Numbered from the stretch's first letter, positions 8,896-18,401 are shown. The stretch: 64,000 nucleotides of DNA from an uncultured Eubacteriales bacterium (GCA_934446065.1 CAKSDP010000006.1:20371-84370), one strand, 5' to 3'. Made by a program: numbers and translations. The notes: generated by a model not told the origin, from the sequence alone.

Positions 8896-11073
8896 TTATT
8901 TGTCCCAATCCGTGCCCCACCACGAAGTGGGTTTGTACCAATGCAGAGGGCTTACGGTGGTGTCGAGCGTCTCGGGGATCTGATCATCCTTGAAGATCGC
9001 AAGCATTATGCTGTCCTTGTACTTTGTCATGCGATCAAAGAGCAGCTGATATCTGCGCTCGGTCTCAGCCTTTTCCTCGGGTGTGCCGTTCTTGTATCTC
9101 TCAGTGAACGTAGCCGAAATACCGTTGAAATACATATGACATGAGAGCATCTCAAGACGGCGCTCCATCTCTGCGTATTCCGCCTTGGTGATTGCTTCCT
9201 CAAACACCTTGCTCGACCAGTCAAAGTTTTCGGCGATGTATTCGTAATCGTAGATATCGAACGGGGGAGACGCAAGTGCGGTCCAGCAGTTGTTCGTGCT
9301 GTCGCCCGCCGCCTCAAGCATCATAATGTAGTCATACAGTCCGTCCGCGGCAGCGTCACCGTAGAACACCGTGAGGAACTCGCGGATAGCCGCATCGTAC
9401 TCATCCTCGCTCATATACGGATCCCAAAGGAGACGCGCGAACAGGTAAGACGTGAGATCGTCGAAGCCGAGTGTCGTGTCCTCGTTCTGAATGAACATAC
9501 CCTTGACACCAAGCTCTGCGAAATATCTGAGATCGCGGCGCATCTGACCGATGATCGGCACGGGGGCGATCGTCTCGGCAAAGTTGTTTGCATAGTACCA
9601 GACGTGCACGTTCTCGGTAAGCTTCAGCCAATTTTCAAGATTGCCGATGTGGTCAAAATTCTTGTATCCGCCGGTCTGCGGAGGGCACTCGGTTCCGTCG
9701 ACCGAGTGATTGTTGCACGCGAGATAGTAGCAGAAGCCGATGTAGAGATTGTCGGCGATATCCATGCTCTTCGGTGCTGCCTCGGTCGGTTGATATGCGA
9801 GAGTCCAAAACTCTATTCCCGGATATTCCGGCGTAAGCTCAGCTGAAATGCGATTGATAAAGTCTATGAGCGTCGCGGATTTTGAACCGTATTTTGCGAT
9901 GGTCTTCATGCAGTCGCGGCAACTGCACCAGCCCTCACCGTCGTTCTGCGATATCGAGATCTGAGGGAAGTTCACGCCGGGAGTGAGCCCGGAAGAAATC
10001 AGACTGTCAATGTACTTTCTGAGGTTTTCGATGCACTCGTCGTAAATATCCGGATCGGAGTAGCACGGCGCCTGAAGATCGGGAACGGAAGGATTAAGGC
10101 GATATGCCGAGTGATTTGAGTCTGGACCATAGCCGTAACCGTAGTCTTCCGACTGGATCCACTCCTGCCCCCACAGAGCGTTAAGCTTGCGGGCGATCCT
10201 GTTCTCGGCGTATTCTCTGCCGTAAGCCGAAGCAGGGTAGAGCCCTGTTTTTCCGTCGATATAGGTGAATGTATCGCGCCAAGCGAAAGTAATATCCGTT
10301 TTTTCGTATGAGGTCCCCTCATCAAGGGAGATCATATCTGCATCATAAATATATGTAACGCCGCGTGAAAGGAAACGGAAGCCGAGCACATTTTCAAGAA
10401 AATCGTATGCGGCGTAAATGAGTCCGCGCTTGAGACCGCCGGTTATAATGAGGTCGCCGTTCTTCACCTCATATCCGACGCCCTCGTCACCGTATTTCGT
10501 TCCGTCATCAATTATGAGCTGAATATTGTGCTGTCCCGGCTTGTCGGTGATTTCGAGATCAAAGCCGCAAGCGTCAAGAATATAGAAATTAAGTATATCC
10601 GACGCGCTTTCTGCGGTGTCTTTGTATGAGCCGTCGGGATAGCTCTGCGGCATGACGATACGGTATTCGGATATATCGGTCCCCGCTATGAGAAGCTGCC
10701 CGATTCTTTCGTTCTCGCCGTAGACCACATTTGAGCAGTTTTCCGTGTTGTTCGCGAAATATCTTACGGCGCGGTCGAACCCATCGTCGCTTTTCGCAGC
10801 GATTACGGTCTGATCTCCCACATTTTTGATCACGTAACCCTCGCTGCGGAACATGGCGAGATCGATACCGTAATCTGCGGTTCTCTCCGCGTCGCAGACG
10901 AGAACCTTACCGTCAAAATCCCCGATGCGGTTCTGAAGCCATTCGGCGTACTTTTCACAGTCGCTCGAGGTCGAGCTGATGTTTGTCCGGTCAGCCGCAT
11001 CCTTTGAGCCGCATGAGACAGCCGAGGTTATAAGGAGAGCTGAGAGAAGGACGGCAGAGATAATTCGTTTCAT
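8896..11073 (-). CDS. DUF4838 domain lipoprotein, probable carbohydrate-active enzyme
   Basis: The 725-residue protein starts at ATG 11073 with GGAGG upstream. Its N-terminus (MKRIISAVLLSALLITSAVSC) looks like a lipoprotein signal with the Cys at residue 21, followed by a Ser/Asp-rich tether. An alpha-glucuronidase/GH20-like N-terminal domain (LKRGLIYAAYDFLENVLGFR, near residues 230-260) precedes the DUF4838 TIM-barrel-like domain, which carries GWCSCRDCM, a CxxC pair. DUF4838 proteins are predicted glycosidases of gut and soil bacteria, but the substrate is not established and no catalytic residue can be named safely. A neighbouring cytoplasmic GH27 enzyme hints at glycan use. The frame extends past 11073 only over non-homologous sequence. 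Confidence 0.85.
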   Translation of the reverse strand: MKRIISAVLLSALLITSAVSCGSKDAADRTNISSTSSDCEKYAEWLQNRIGDFDGKVLVCDAERTADYGIDLAMFRSEGYVIKNVGDQTVIAAKSDDGFDRAVRYFANNTENCSNVVYGENERIGQLLIAGTDISEYRIVMPQSYPDGSYKDTAESASDILNFYILDACGFDLEITDKPGQHNIQLIIDDGTKYGDEGVGYEVKNGDLIITGGLKRGLIYAAYDFLENVLGFRFLSRGVTYIYDADMISLDEGTSYEKTDITFAWRDTFTYIDGKTGLYPASAYGREYAENRIARKLNALWGQEWIQSEDYGYGYGPDSNHSAYRLNPSVPDLQAPCYSDPDIYDECIENLRKYIDSLISSGLTPGVNFPQISISQNDGEGWCSCRDCMKTIAKYGSKSATLIDFINRISAELTPEYPGIEFWTLAYQPTEAAPKSMDIADNLYIGFCYYLACNNHSVDGTECPPQTGGYKNFDHIGNLENWLKLTENVHVWYYANNFAETIAPVPIIGQMRRDLRYFAELGVKGMFIQNEDTTLGFDDLTSYLFARLLWDPYMSEDEYDAAIREFLTVFYGDAAADGLYDYIMMLEAAGDSTNNCWTALASPPFDIYDYEYIAENFDWSSKVFEEAITKAEYAEMERRLEMLSCHMYFNGISATFTERYKNGTPEEKAETERRYQLLFDRMTKYKDSIMLAIFKDDQIPETLDTTVSPLHWYKPTSWWGTDWDK

Positions 11074-11118
11074 TGATGAACCTCCGTTGGAGTGTCGATG
11101 ACACAATTCTACGGATGG

Positions 11119-11147
11119 ATTATAGCACAAATTGCCTAAAATTTCAA
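11119..11147 (-). promoter_or_regulatory. Sigma-A-type promoter for the DUF4838 gene
   Basis: On the minus strand, TTGAAA, a 17-base spacer and TATAAT lie about 45 bases before the ATG at 11073. It is back-to-back with the tmcAL promoter. Confidence 0.8.
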
Positions 11148-11175
11148 TACCAACATCCCTTTTTTGAATAAACAT

Positions 11176-11204
11176 TTGACAAACCGCCGCCGGTGCTGTA
11201 TTAT
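11176..11204 (+). promoter_or_regulatory. Sigma-A-type promoter for tmcAL
   Basis: TTGACA (11176-11181) and TATTAT (11199-11204) are 17 bases apart, ending 28 bases before the ATG. Confidence 0.8.
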
Positions 11205-11232
11205 ACTTGTAGAATAAATTACGGAGAGACAT

Positions 11233-12390
11233 ATGACGACGGCGATAATTTGCGAGCTGAATCCACTCCACACGGGGCACGAGTACCTGATCTCGGAGGC
11301 GAAGAAGAACGGGCGCGTTGTGCTTGTGATGAGCGGGAATTTCTGCCAGCGCGGCAGCAGCGCTGTCTATAACAAATATCTCCGCGCACGCGCCGCCATT
11401 ACGTGCGGTGCAGATCTTGTGATCGAGCTGCCGTTCCCCTGGTGCGCGGCGGGCGCGGCGGATTTTGCCCGTGCGGGTGTTCACATTGCGAACGCGGTCG
11501 GAGCCGATCGGCTTATGTTCGGGAGCGGGAGCGGCAACGCCGATCTGCTTGCGCGCGCAGGTGCGCTTATGGCGCAGGGTGATTTTGACACGATGTACCG
11601 CGATGCCGAGCGGGAAAATCCCGATATGGGCGCCGGAGCGCTGAGGCAGATGCTTCTTTGCAGACTGCTCGGCGAGGACGCCGCCACGCTCACAAATCCG
11701 AATGATATACTCGGCGTCGAGTATTTCAGATATGCCGAATTGTCGGGAGGTCTGCAATGTGCGCCGATTCCCAGACGCACAGACGAAACGACATCCGCGA
11801 CCGAGCTTCGGCGTATGATGACAGACGGCGATCTATCATCAGCCATGCCTTTTATCCCTACCGCCGCGCGTGAGATATTCACAAAATCCGATCTTCTGCC
11901 GGAGAATCGGCTGTATGATGCGGAGCAGCTGTATTTCAGGCTTGCGGACCCCAATCCCGAAAACATCGCCGAAGCGTCCGGAGGGCTGGGCTTTCGCCTG
12001 ATCCGCGCCGCAAACGAAGCCGAAAGCGGGGAAGCGATGCTCGCGGCTGCCGCAACCAAAAAATTCACGGTTGCGCGGCTACGTCGTGCTGCTTTGTACA
12101 TGACGTGCGGGATCACACGCGCGGATATAAGAGAAGATCCGACCTTCACCACCGTCCTCGCGATCGGGCGTGAGGGACGAGAGATACTGAGAGACGCTTC
12201 AAAGCGGGGCGATATCCGGATCGTGACAAAGCCCTCCGATCCGCCGGATGGCTGCGCCGAGCAGTATGAGCGAAGCTCTGCCGCAGACAGGCTCTATGCA
12301 GCCTTGCCGCAAAATCGTCTGACATCCGGATATTTTTCGGCAGCGACACCGTATACGGAAAAACAAAAAATGCGGCACCGCCGCGTTTGA
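11233..12390 (+). CDS. tmcAL: tRNA(Met) cytidine acetate ligase
   Basis: This 385-residue member of the nucleotidyltransferase superfamily (YlbM family) has the ATP-binding HxGH motif in ICELNPLHTGHEYLI and the conserved MSGNFCQRG and KYLRARAAITCGADLVIELP stretches. TmcAL activates acetate with ATP and transfers it to the wobble cytidine of elongator tRNA(Met), making N4-acetylcytidine. The start ATG has GGAG seven bases upstream. The 3' end overlaps the promoter of the next gene. The C-terminal region is a little shorter than in Bacillus, but the catalytic domain is complete. Confidence 0.93.
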   Translation: MTTAIICELNPLHTGHEYLISEAKKNGRVVLVMSGNFCQRGSSAVYNKYLRARAAITCGADLVIELPFPWCAAGAADFARAGVHIANAVGADRLMFGSGSGNADLLARAGALMAQGDFDTMYRDAERENPDMGAGALRQMLLCRLLGEDAATLTNPNDILGVEYFRYAELSGGLQCAPIPRRTDETTSATELRRMMTDGDLSSAMPFIPTAAREIFTKSDLLPENRLYDAEQLYFRLADPNPENIAEASGGLGFRLIRAANEAESGEAMLAAAATKKFTVARLRRAALYMTCGITRADIREDPTFTTVLAIGREGREILRDASKRGDIRIVTKPSDPPDGCAEQYERSSAADRLYAALPQNRLTSGYFSAATPYTEKQKMRHRRV

Positions 12391-12415
12391 TATAAAGCAC
12401 AGTTTATGCTATAAT
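12387..12415 (+). promoter_or_regulatory. Sigma-A-type promoter for the GH27 gene
   Basis: TTGATA (12387-12392), 17 bases, then TATAAT (12410-12415). The -35 box overlaps the tmcAL stop codon. Confidence 0.75.
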
Positions 12416-12454
12416 AAACAAAATTCCCGCAGGGATTCAAACAGGAGATTTACT

Positions 12455-13639
12455 ATGATAGTTACAAGACCGCCGCTCGGGTGGAACACGTGGAATACAT
12501 TCGGCCCGAACATAAACGAGGAACTGATAATGCAGTCTGCCGACGCAATGGTCAAAGAGGGACTTCTTTCTGCCGGCTATGAATATGTCGTCATCGACGA
12601 TATATGGGCGCTCAAGGAGCGAGATGAGAACGGACGGCTTGTCCCCGATCCCGAAAAATTTCCGCACGGGATGAAGTATCTCTCGGATTACATCCATTCA
12701 AAGGGACTGAAATTCGGTATGTATTCGTGTGCAGGTTATCAAACGTGCGCAGGTTATCCCGCTTCGTTTGAATATGAGTGGATAGACGCCGCTTCGTTCG
12801 CTGAGTGGGGCGTCGATTATCTCAAATACGACTACTGCTACCACCCGACGAATGTTCGTGGAGATATCCTCTATAAGCGGATGGCGCTCGCGCTCGCGAA
12901 CTCCGGACGCGATATCGTGTTCTCCGCCTGCTCTTGGGGAATTGACAACACCCGTCAGTGGATAAAGGAAACCGGTGCGCACCTGTGGCGATCGACCGGT
13001 GATATCTACGACGGCTGGCCGAATATCAGAATGCTCGCGCAGAAGGAAATGCAGGAGATGGAGTATAACGGCAGCGGCTGCTTCAACGATATGGATATGC
13101 TCGTCGTCGGAATGAACGGCCAAGGTAACGTCGGCGTCGGAGGATGCACATTCGAGGAATACAAGACACACTTCTCGCTTTGGGCGTTTATGGGATCGCC
13201 GCTTATGATTGGCTGCGATATACGGAGCATGACCGATGAGACGAAAAAGATACTGACAAACAGAGAAGTGCTCCGCATAAATCAGGATGCGGCGTACCGT
13301 CAGCCTTTCTTCCTCAATTCCATCCTGTACGAGCCGAAGACGAGCCGCGGTCCCGGCGAGGCATTCTGGAGCAGCTATCCCCTTGAGAGTCCCATAATGG
13401 CTCGGTTCCTCGATGACGGCGAGATCGCGATCGGATTCTTCAATCTCTCCGACGACACGCGGAGCAACTGGTTCACGCTCGACAATCTCGGACTGCCGAT
13501 CACCGCCGGAAAAACCATTGAGGCGACAGACCTGTGGACAGGTGAGGTCAGACGTCCCGAAGGCGGCGTGTTCAAGTTTGACTGGGTCGAGGGACACTCC
13601 TGCCAGGTCTTCAGAGCGAAGATAGTTGATGTGAAATAA
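12455..13639 (+). CDS. Alpha-galactosidase, glycoside hydrolase family 27
   Basis: This 394-residue protein opens with the GH27 signature PPLGWNTWNTFG and contains YEYVVIDDIW, then the nucleophile Asp in DYLKYDYCYHP and the likely acid/base Asp in WRSTGDIYDGW. GH27 enzymes release alpha-linked galactose from oligosaccharides or galactomannan, or alpha-N-acetylgalactosamine in some members. There is no signal peptide, so it should act on imported oligosaccharides in the cytoplasm. AGGAG precedes the ATG. No transporter gene is attached. The gene ends at a shared terminator. Confidence 0.93.
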   Translation: MIVTRPPLGWNTWNTFGPNINEELIMQSADAMVKEGLLSAGYEYVVIDDIWALKERDENGRLVPDPEKFPHGMKYLSDYIHSKGLKFGMYSCAGYQTCAGYPASFEYEWIDAASFAEWGVDYLKYDYCYHPTNVRGDILYKRMALALANSGRDIVFSACSWGIDNTRQWIKETGAHLWRSTGDIYDGWPNIRMLAQKEMQEMEYNGSGCFNDMDMLVVGMNGQGNVGVGGCTFEEYKTHFSLWAFMGSPLMIGCDIRSMTDETKKILTNREVLRINQDAAYRQPFFLNSILYEPKTSRGPGEAFWSSYPLESPIMARFLDDGEIAIGFFNLSDDTRSNWFTLDNLGLPITAGKTIEATDLWTGEVRRPEGGVFKFDWVEGHSCQVFRAKIVDVK

Positions 13640-13656
13640 TAAAATCGCTCACTGAC

Positions 13657-13693
13657 AAAATGAGCAGTCCGAACACATCGGACTGCTCATTTT
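13657..13693. terminator. Bidirectional terminator between GH27 and radical SAM genes
   Basis: A 16-bp perfect stem (13657-13672 with 13678-13693) and a 5-base loop, flanked by A and T runs, sits between convergent genes. Confidence 0.9.
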
Positions 13694-13711
13694 TATAAGC
13701 GCTATTTATTA

Positions 13712-14308
13712 TCAGATATATTCCCGGATGCGGAACTTGATTCCGAGCCCACGCGCGACCTCGGCGCATCTCGCGAGATCCTCCTCGGATACAGTACCTC
13801 GCACCGCTGTAAGCACTACATTCGGCACATGGCGCGCGACATCGCGAGCAAACTTGAGAACTCCGGCATACGTGTCCTCGCCGAATTTCGGAACGCAAAG
13901 CTTCATGTATGTCTCGGAATCGGGGGCATTGAGGCTGATTGAAATCGTATCGAACAGTCCTTCAAATAGCGGAGTCGTATCCTCGCCCATGATCATGGAC
14001 GCATGACCGTTCGTGTTAAGACGGATCGGAATATCCGGATACTTCTCGCGGAGCTTCTTGCAGATCGTCAGCATATCGTAAAGTCGGCACGTCGGCTCAC
14101 CGTATCCGCAGAATACGATCTCCTCGAATTTCTCGGGATGAGCTTCGATGATTGATTCGTATATCTGATCGCGTGTCGGCTCCTGTTCAAGCCAGAGATT
14201 ACCGTAAATATCGTCTCCGTGACTGCGGACGCAGAACGTGCACTTGTTCGTGCAGAGATTTGTCATGTTTACGTAAAGGCCGTCGCCCTGAGTGTATGTG
14301 ATGATCAT
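13712..14308 (-). CDS. TatD family-associated radical SAM protein
   Basis: This compact 198-residue radical SAM protein has the cluster motif CTNKCTFC (a CxxxCxxC arrangement) near residue 18 and the SAM-binding GYGEPT segment. It matches the small family that is almost always next to tatD in Firmicutes. The reaction is unknown in general. It is shorter than full radical SAM barrels and has no C-terminal auxiliary cluster. The ATG at 14308 has AAGGA upstream and lies 26 bases after the tatD stop, so it is the last gene of the nagA-metG-tatD unit. Confidence 0.9.
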   Translation of the reverse strand: MIITYTQGDGLYVNMTNLCTNKCTFCVRSHGDDIYGNLWLEQEPTRDQIYESIIEAHPEKFEEIVFCGYGEPTCRLYDMLTICKKLREKYPDIPIRLNTNGHASMIMGEDTTPLFEGLFDTISISLNAPDSETYMKLCVPKFGEDTYAGVLKFARDVARHVPNVVLTAVRGTVSEEDLARCAEVARGLGIKFRIREYI

Positions 14309-14334
14309 GGTACCTGTCCTTTCGGTTAGAGATT

Positions 14335-15126
14335 TCAGCCGCCGATCCCGAAAAATTTTTCGGTGTTGCGCACAGTGATGTCGCAGAACTCGTCAAACGG
14401 GATCCCTGCGGCATCCGCTGCGGCTGCGGCTGTAAATCTGAGATATGCTGATAGATTGATCTCGCCCCTGTGCGGCTCGGGCGGGAGATACGGCGCGTCG
14501 GTCTCGACTAAGATCCGATCACGCGGAACGGCTGCTGCGGCAGCGCGGACATTCTTTGCGCTTTTGTAGCTGACAGTTCCCGAGAAGGAGATAAAGTGCC
14601 CCATCGAGCAAAGCTCGCGTGCCATCTCGGCGCTTCCGCTGAAGCTGTGCAGAACGGCTGTGACACCCTTGTGCGCCTTCAGAATATCGAGCGTGTCGCC
14701 GTGCGCCTCACGGTCATGTATTATCACCGGATAGGAAGTCTCTTCGGCGAGCGAGAGCTGCGCGTCAAAGAAATACTTCTGCCTCGCCTCATCCTCGCGA
14801 CCGTAGTGATAGTCAAGTCCGATCTCGCCTATCGCGAGTACGCGCTCGTGATCGAGCATCGCACGGATTTGGTCAAGTGCGGATTTTTCGCTGCCGCACG
14901 GGATGAAACGTGAATCGCCGGGATGAATTCCTGCTGCGGCGTAAATGCGGTCATAGGCTTCGGCGAGAGCAATGCACTCGGCGGAAGTCTCCGGAAGCGT
15001 TCCGACGCACATGATGCCGCATACGCCGGAATCAAACGAATCCTTTATCGCACCGGCAGCACCGCCGGGATAATCGCCGAACCGGCTGTCGTTGTAGTGC
15101 GCGTGTGAATCAAACAGTCGGGTCAT
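14335..15126 (-). CDS. tatD: TatD family metal-dependent deoxyribonuclease
   Basis: The 263-residue amidohydrolase-fold protein has all family metal ligands: DSHAHYN, the Glu in GEIGLDYH, the His in VIIHDREAH, the His in LHSFSG and the Asp in VETDAPYLPPEPHRG. TatD enzymes are 3'-5' exonucleases or DNases linked to DNA repair and degradation. The start overlaps the metG stop in an ATGA junction, so the two are translationally coupled, as in many Firmicutes. Confidence 0.95.
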   Translation of the reverse strand: MTRLFDSHAHYNDSRFGDYPGGAAGAIKDSFDSGVCGIMCVGTLPETSAECIALAEAYDRIYAAAGIHPGDSRFIPCGSEKSALDQIRAMLDHERVLAIGEIGLDYHYGREDEARQKYFFDAQLSLAEETSYPVIIHDREAHGDTLDILKAHKGVTAVLHSFSGSAEMARELCSMGHFISFSGTVSYKSAKNVRAAAAAVPRDRILVETDAPYLPPEPHRGEINLSAYLRFTAAAAADAAGIPFDEFCDITVRNTEKFFGIGG

Positions 15127-17057
15127 CTGATGCGCTCGCCCGGCTTCGTGTTCTCGTCGAGGAATACGACCTTCGGCGACTCCTCACCGCACGCGAGGAT
15201 CATGCCGCAGCTCTCGACTCCGCAAAGCTTCGCCGGTGCAAGATTTGCGACGACGATGACATTCCGTCCGATAAGCTCGTCCGGCGTGTAATACTGCGCG
15301 ATTCCGGAGGCAACCTGACGGCGCTCGTAGCCGAGGTCAAGCACAAGGCGGAGAAGCTTCTTCGATTTCGGAACCTTCTCGCATTCGACAACCCTTGCGC
15401 AACGAAGCTCGGTTTTCATGAAATCGTCAATGCCGATCTGCGCGAGTCCTTCGGGCTTCTCGGGTGCAGCCGCCGCCTTTGCCGCTGCGGTCTCAGCTGC
15501 GATCTCGGCAAGCATTTTTTCCTCGTCGATGCGCGAGAAGAGCATCTCGCACTCGCCGATCTCGTGTCCTGCCTCAAGCCCGCCGAATGCTTCAAGCGAG
15601 TCGTAGCCGCGGGCATCGGTTTTCAGCATTGCAAAGATCTTGTCAGAGGTCTCGGGAATTATCGGCGCAAGCAGGATCGCACCGATGCGTATCATCTCAA
15701 GCAGATTGTAGAGCACCGTACCGAGACGCTCCTTTGCGCTCTCATCCTTCGCAAGCGCCCACGGCATCGTCTCGTCAATATATTTGTTTGCACGGCGGAG
15801 CATGAGCATCGCGCATTCAGCCGCGTCGGCAAGATGATATGTGTCCATAAGGGAGCGGAATTCCTTTACGGAATCCATTGCGACTGCCTTGAGGTCTGCA
15901 TCCGGATCGACCTCGCCCGCAGGAGCGGGGATCACGCCGCCGAAATACTTCTTCGTCATTACAGCAGTGCGACTGACGAGATTTCCGAGGTTGTTCGCGA
16001 GATCCATGTTGTAGCGGCTGATGAACGATTCATATGTGATAGAACCGTCATTGACGTAGGGCATCTCGGAAAGTGCGAAATATCTCACGCCGTCAACCGA
16101 GAAACGCTCGGCAAGCTTGTCCGCGTAGATAACGTTGCCGCGTGACTTTGACATCTTGTCCTCGCCGAACTTGAACCACGGGTGCACAAATACCTTTTTG
16201 GGGAGGGGAAGACCGAGCGCCATCAGGAATATCGGCCAGTAGATCGTGTGGAAGCGCGTGATGTCCTTTCCGATCACGTGGACGTCGCACGGCCAGTATT
16301 TCTTGAATTTTTCGGGCTGTTCTTCATTGTACGGATCGTATCCGAGAGCGGTGATATAGTTCGTCAGCGCGTCAAGCCATACATATATTACATGCTTGTT
16401 GTCGAACGGAACGGGAATACCCCATTTGAATGATGTGCGCGACACGCACAGATCCTGAAGTCCGGGGATGATGAAGTTATTCAGCATCTCCTTTTTCTTC
16501 GTTTCCGGTTCAATGAACGTGACGTTTTCCTCGTAGTATTTGACGAGCCTGTCGGCGTAGGCGCTCATCCTGAAGAAGTATGTCTCCTCGCGCGTCTTCT
16601 GAACCTCGCGTCCGCAGTCGGGACACTTGCCGTCAACAAGCTGAGTATCGGTGAAAAACGACTCGCACGGCGTGCAGTACCAATCCTCGTAGTAACCCTT
16701 GTAAATGTCGCCCTGCTTGTAGAATTTCTCGAAAATGTGCTGAACGGCACGCTCGTGATGATCGTCGGTCGTGCGGATGAAGTGATCGTATGTCGTGTTC
16801 ATCGCGTCCCATACACCGCGTATCTCGTCGGCAACGCCGTCAACGAACTTTTTCGGTGTAACGCCTGCCTCATTCGCCTTATTCTCGATCTTCTGACCGT
16901 GCTCGTCTGTGCCGGTGCAGAAGAATACGTCATAACCCATCTGCCTCTTGTAGCGCGCGATGGCATCCGTCAGGATGATCTCGTATGTGTTGCCGAAGTG
17001 CGGTTTCTGCGATGCGTATGCAATCGCGGTAGTTATATAAAACTTTTCCTTATCCAT
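15123..17057 (-). CDS. metG: Methionyl-tRNA synthetase
   Basis: This 644-residue class I synthetase has the HIGH-equivalent PHFGNTYE near residue 17, a zinc-knuckle region with CTPCESFF and CPDCG, the KMSKS motif in FGEDKMSKSRGN, an anticodon-binding helical domain and a C-terminal EMAP/Trbp111-type tRNA-binding domain (MKTELRCARVVECEKVPKSK onward). It charges initiator and elongator tRNA(Met). The start ATG 17057 (MDKEKFYITTAIAYAS) has GAGGT upstream; the longer frame is not family-like. It is co-transcribed with nagA (28-base gap) and tatD (overlap). Confidence 0.97.
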   Translation of the reverse strand: MDKEKFYITTAIAYASQKPHFGNTYEIILTDAIARYKRQMGYDVFFCTGTDEHGQKIENKANEAGVTPKKFVDGVADEIRGVWDAMNTTYDHFIRTTDDHHERAVQHIFEKFYKQGDIYKGYYEDWYCTPCESFFTDTQLVDGKCPDCGREVQKTREETYFFRMSAYADRLVKYYEENVTFIEPETKKKEMLNNFIIPGLQDLCVSRTSFKWGIPVPFDNKHVIYVWLDALTNYITALGYDPYNEEQPEKFKKYWPCDVHVIGKDITRFHTIYWPIFLMALGLPLPKKVFVHPWFKFGEDKMSKSRGNVIYADKLAERFSVDGVRYFALSEMPYVNDGSITYESFISRYNMDLANNLGNLVSRTAVMTKKYFGGVIPAPAGEVDPDADLKAVAMDSVKEFRSLMDTYHLADAAECAMLMLRRANKYIDETMPWALAKDESAKERLGTVLYNLLEMIRIGAILLAPIIPETSDKIFAMLKTDARGYDSLEAFGGLEAGHEIGECEMLFSRIDEEKMLAEIAAETAAAKAAAAPEKPEGLAQIGIDDFMKTELRCARVVECEKVPKSKKLLRLVLDLGYERRQVASGIAQYYTPDELIGRNVIVVANLAPAKLCGVESCGMILACGEESPKVVFLDENTKPGERIR

Positions 17058-17085
17058 TTTTACCTCGAAAATATTATTTTTACAG

Positions 17086-18261
17086 TCAGAGTTCAACCGT
17101 TTTGCCGGCAGCGACAACGGATTCGATCACGGGATCATCTTTGTCGGAGATGACGATGAAGTCGGCGCGAGCACCCTCGCGGATTGAACCGCATTCATCG
17201 GCAGCACCGATCATTCTCGCGGGATTTGACGTTGCAGAGGGAAGTGCCTCTTCGAGGCTGAGACCGCAGAATTTCATGAAATTCTTGAGCGCCGTGAACA
17301 GATCAAGCGTGCTTCCCGCAAGTGCCCCCTCATTATTCACCGCAAGCCCGTCGCGGACAAACACCGGCAGTCCGGCAATCGAATATTCGCCGTCGGGACA
17401 GCCCGCCGCCTCCATCGAGTCCGTAATGAGCACAAACCGGTCAGGCACTTTCGCACGCCATGAGAGCTTTATTATCTCCGGCGCAATGTGATGACCGTCG
17501 CAGATGAATTCGGCATAGCATTCGTCGAAAAGCAGCGCGGCACCGGCGCCGCCCGGATCGCGGTGGTGGATCGGACGCATCGCGTTGAACGTGTGGGTAA
17601 ATCCCGTGACACCGAGCGCGACCGCGTGTGAAAGCTGTGCAAAATCCGCATCGGTGTGAGCCGCCGTGACAACGACTCCAAGCTCGCGCGCCGCGCGGAT
17701 CATGTCGTCACCGCCCGGAAGCTCGGGTGCCATTGACAGGCGCATTCGTGTGTCAGGCGCGATCTCCCTGAAACGGCGTATCTCCGCTGCGGACGGGTCG
17801 GAAAGAAACTCCGGCGCGTGTGCACCGCGCTTTTTCGGCGAAAGATAACGTCCCTCAAGGTGAACTCCCGCAAATGCCGCCGTACCGGGAATATTCTTCC
17901 GCGCGGCGATTGCCGCGGTAGAACACTCAAGCGACTCAAGCGTTGCCGAAGCAAGCGTAGGCATCAGCGTTGTCGTTCCGGTTCGCGCATACGAGAGTGC
18001 GATCTCATCATATTTTTCAGCCGGAGCGGTGTTGAAGTCGTATCCGGCGCGACCGTGAGTGTGGACATCGACAAGTCCGGGAATCACGTATTTTCCGGTC
18101 ATATCGATCTTCTTTACACCCTCGGGAGAGAGCGAGATGTCGTCGGTCCGCATCACGCGCGCAAACTTGCCGTCCTCAATGAGGATCGCACCGTGAACGA
18201 ACGTTTCGTAATCACTGTCGTAGATATCACATCCGTGAAGAATGCAGCTGTTTTTGTTCAC
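17086..18261 (-). CDS. nagA: N-acetylglucosamine-6-phosphate deacetylase
   Basis: The 391-residue amidohydrolase removes acetate from GlcNAc-6-phosphate in amino-sugar recycling. Visible sites are the HxH in LVDVHTHGRAG, the metal Glu in HLEGRYLSPKKRGA, the His in TAAHTDAD, the His in THTFNAMRPIHHRD and the catalytic Asp in LITDSMEAAG. The usual HLEGP has Arg in place of Pro here. The GTG start at 18261 follows a G-rich, not strictly canonical ribosome site (GGGGG). nagB is not nearby; instead nagA leads an operon with metG and tatD. A promoter overlaps the upstream terminator. Confidence 0.93.
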   Translation of the reverse strand: MNKNSCILHGCDIYDSDYETFVHGAILIEDGKFARVMRTDDISLSPEGVKKIDMTGKYVIPGLVDVHTHGRAGYDFNTAPAEKYDEIALSYARTGTTTLMPTLASATLESLECSTAAIAARKNIPGTAAFAGVHLEGRYLSPKKRGAHAPEFLSDPSAAEIRRFREIAPDTRMRLSMAPELPGGDDMIRAARELGVVVTAAHTDADFAQLSHAVALGVTGFTHTFNAMRPIHHRDPGGAGAALLFDECYAEFICDGHHIAPEIIKLSWRAKVPDRFVLITDSMEAAGCPDGEYSIAGLPVFVRDGLAVNNEGALAGSTLDLFTALKNFMKFCGLSLEEALPSATSNPARMIGAADECGSIREGARADFIVISDKDDPVIESVVAAGKTVEL

Positions 18262-18300
18262 ACGAATGCCCCCTTATTAATATAAGTATGGTATTATCAT

Positions 18301-18329
18301 ATTATAACAAAAAAACGCCGTATTTACAA
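18301..18329 (-). promoter_or_regulatory. Sigma-A-type promoter for nagA-metG-tatD operon
   Basis: On the minus strand, TTGTAA, 17 bases, then TATAAT. The -35 box lies in the loop of the rsmI terminator hairpin. Confidence 0.7.
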
Positions 18330-18339
18330 GGCGTTTTTT
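18310..18339 (-). terminator. Terminator of the rsmI transcription unit
   Basis: AAAAAACGCC pairs with GGCGTTTTTT around a 10-base loop, giving a T run on the minus strand. It overlaps the nagA promoter. Confidence 0.8.
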
Positions 18340-18401
18340 ATGTGCAATATGAACATAAATGGCGTATTAGCAGCGCCGCAATGTGCAAAGTGCGACAAAT
18401 T

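Noticed and set aside
11074..11757. Upstream extension of the DUF4838 reading frame by over 220 codons
   Set aside because: It runs antisense over tmcAL and its promoter region, has no family similarity, and the GGAGG plus signal peptide at 11073 define the start.
15105..16145. 346-residue plus-strand open frame
   Set aside because: It lies antisense within metG, whose protein motifs are unmistakable; the frame has no recognisable domain.
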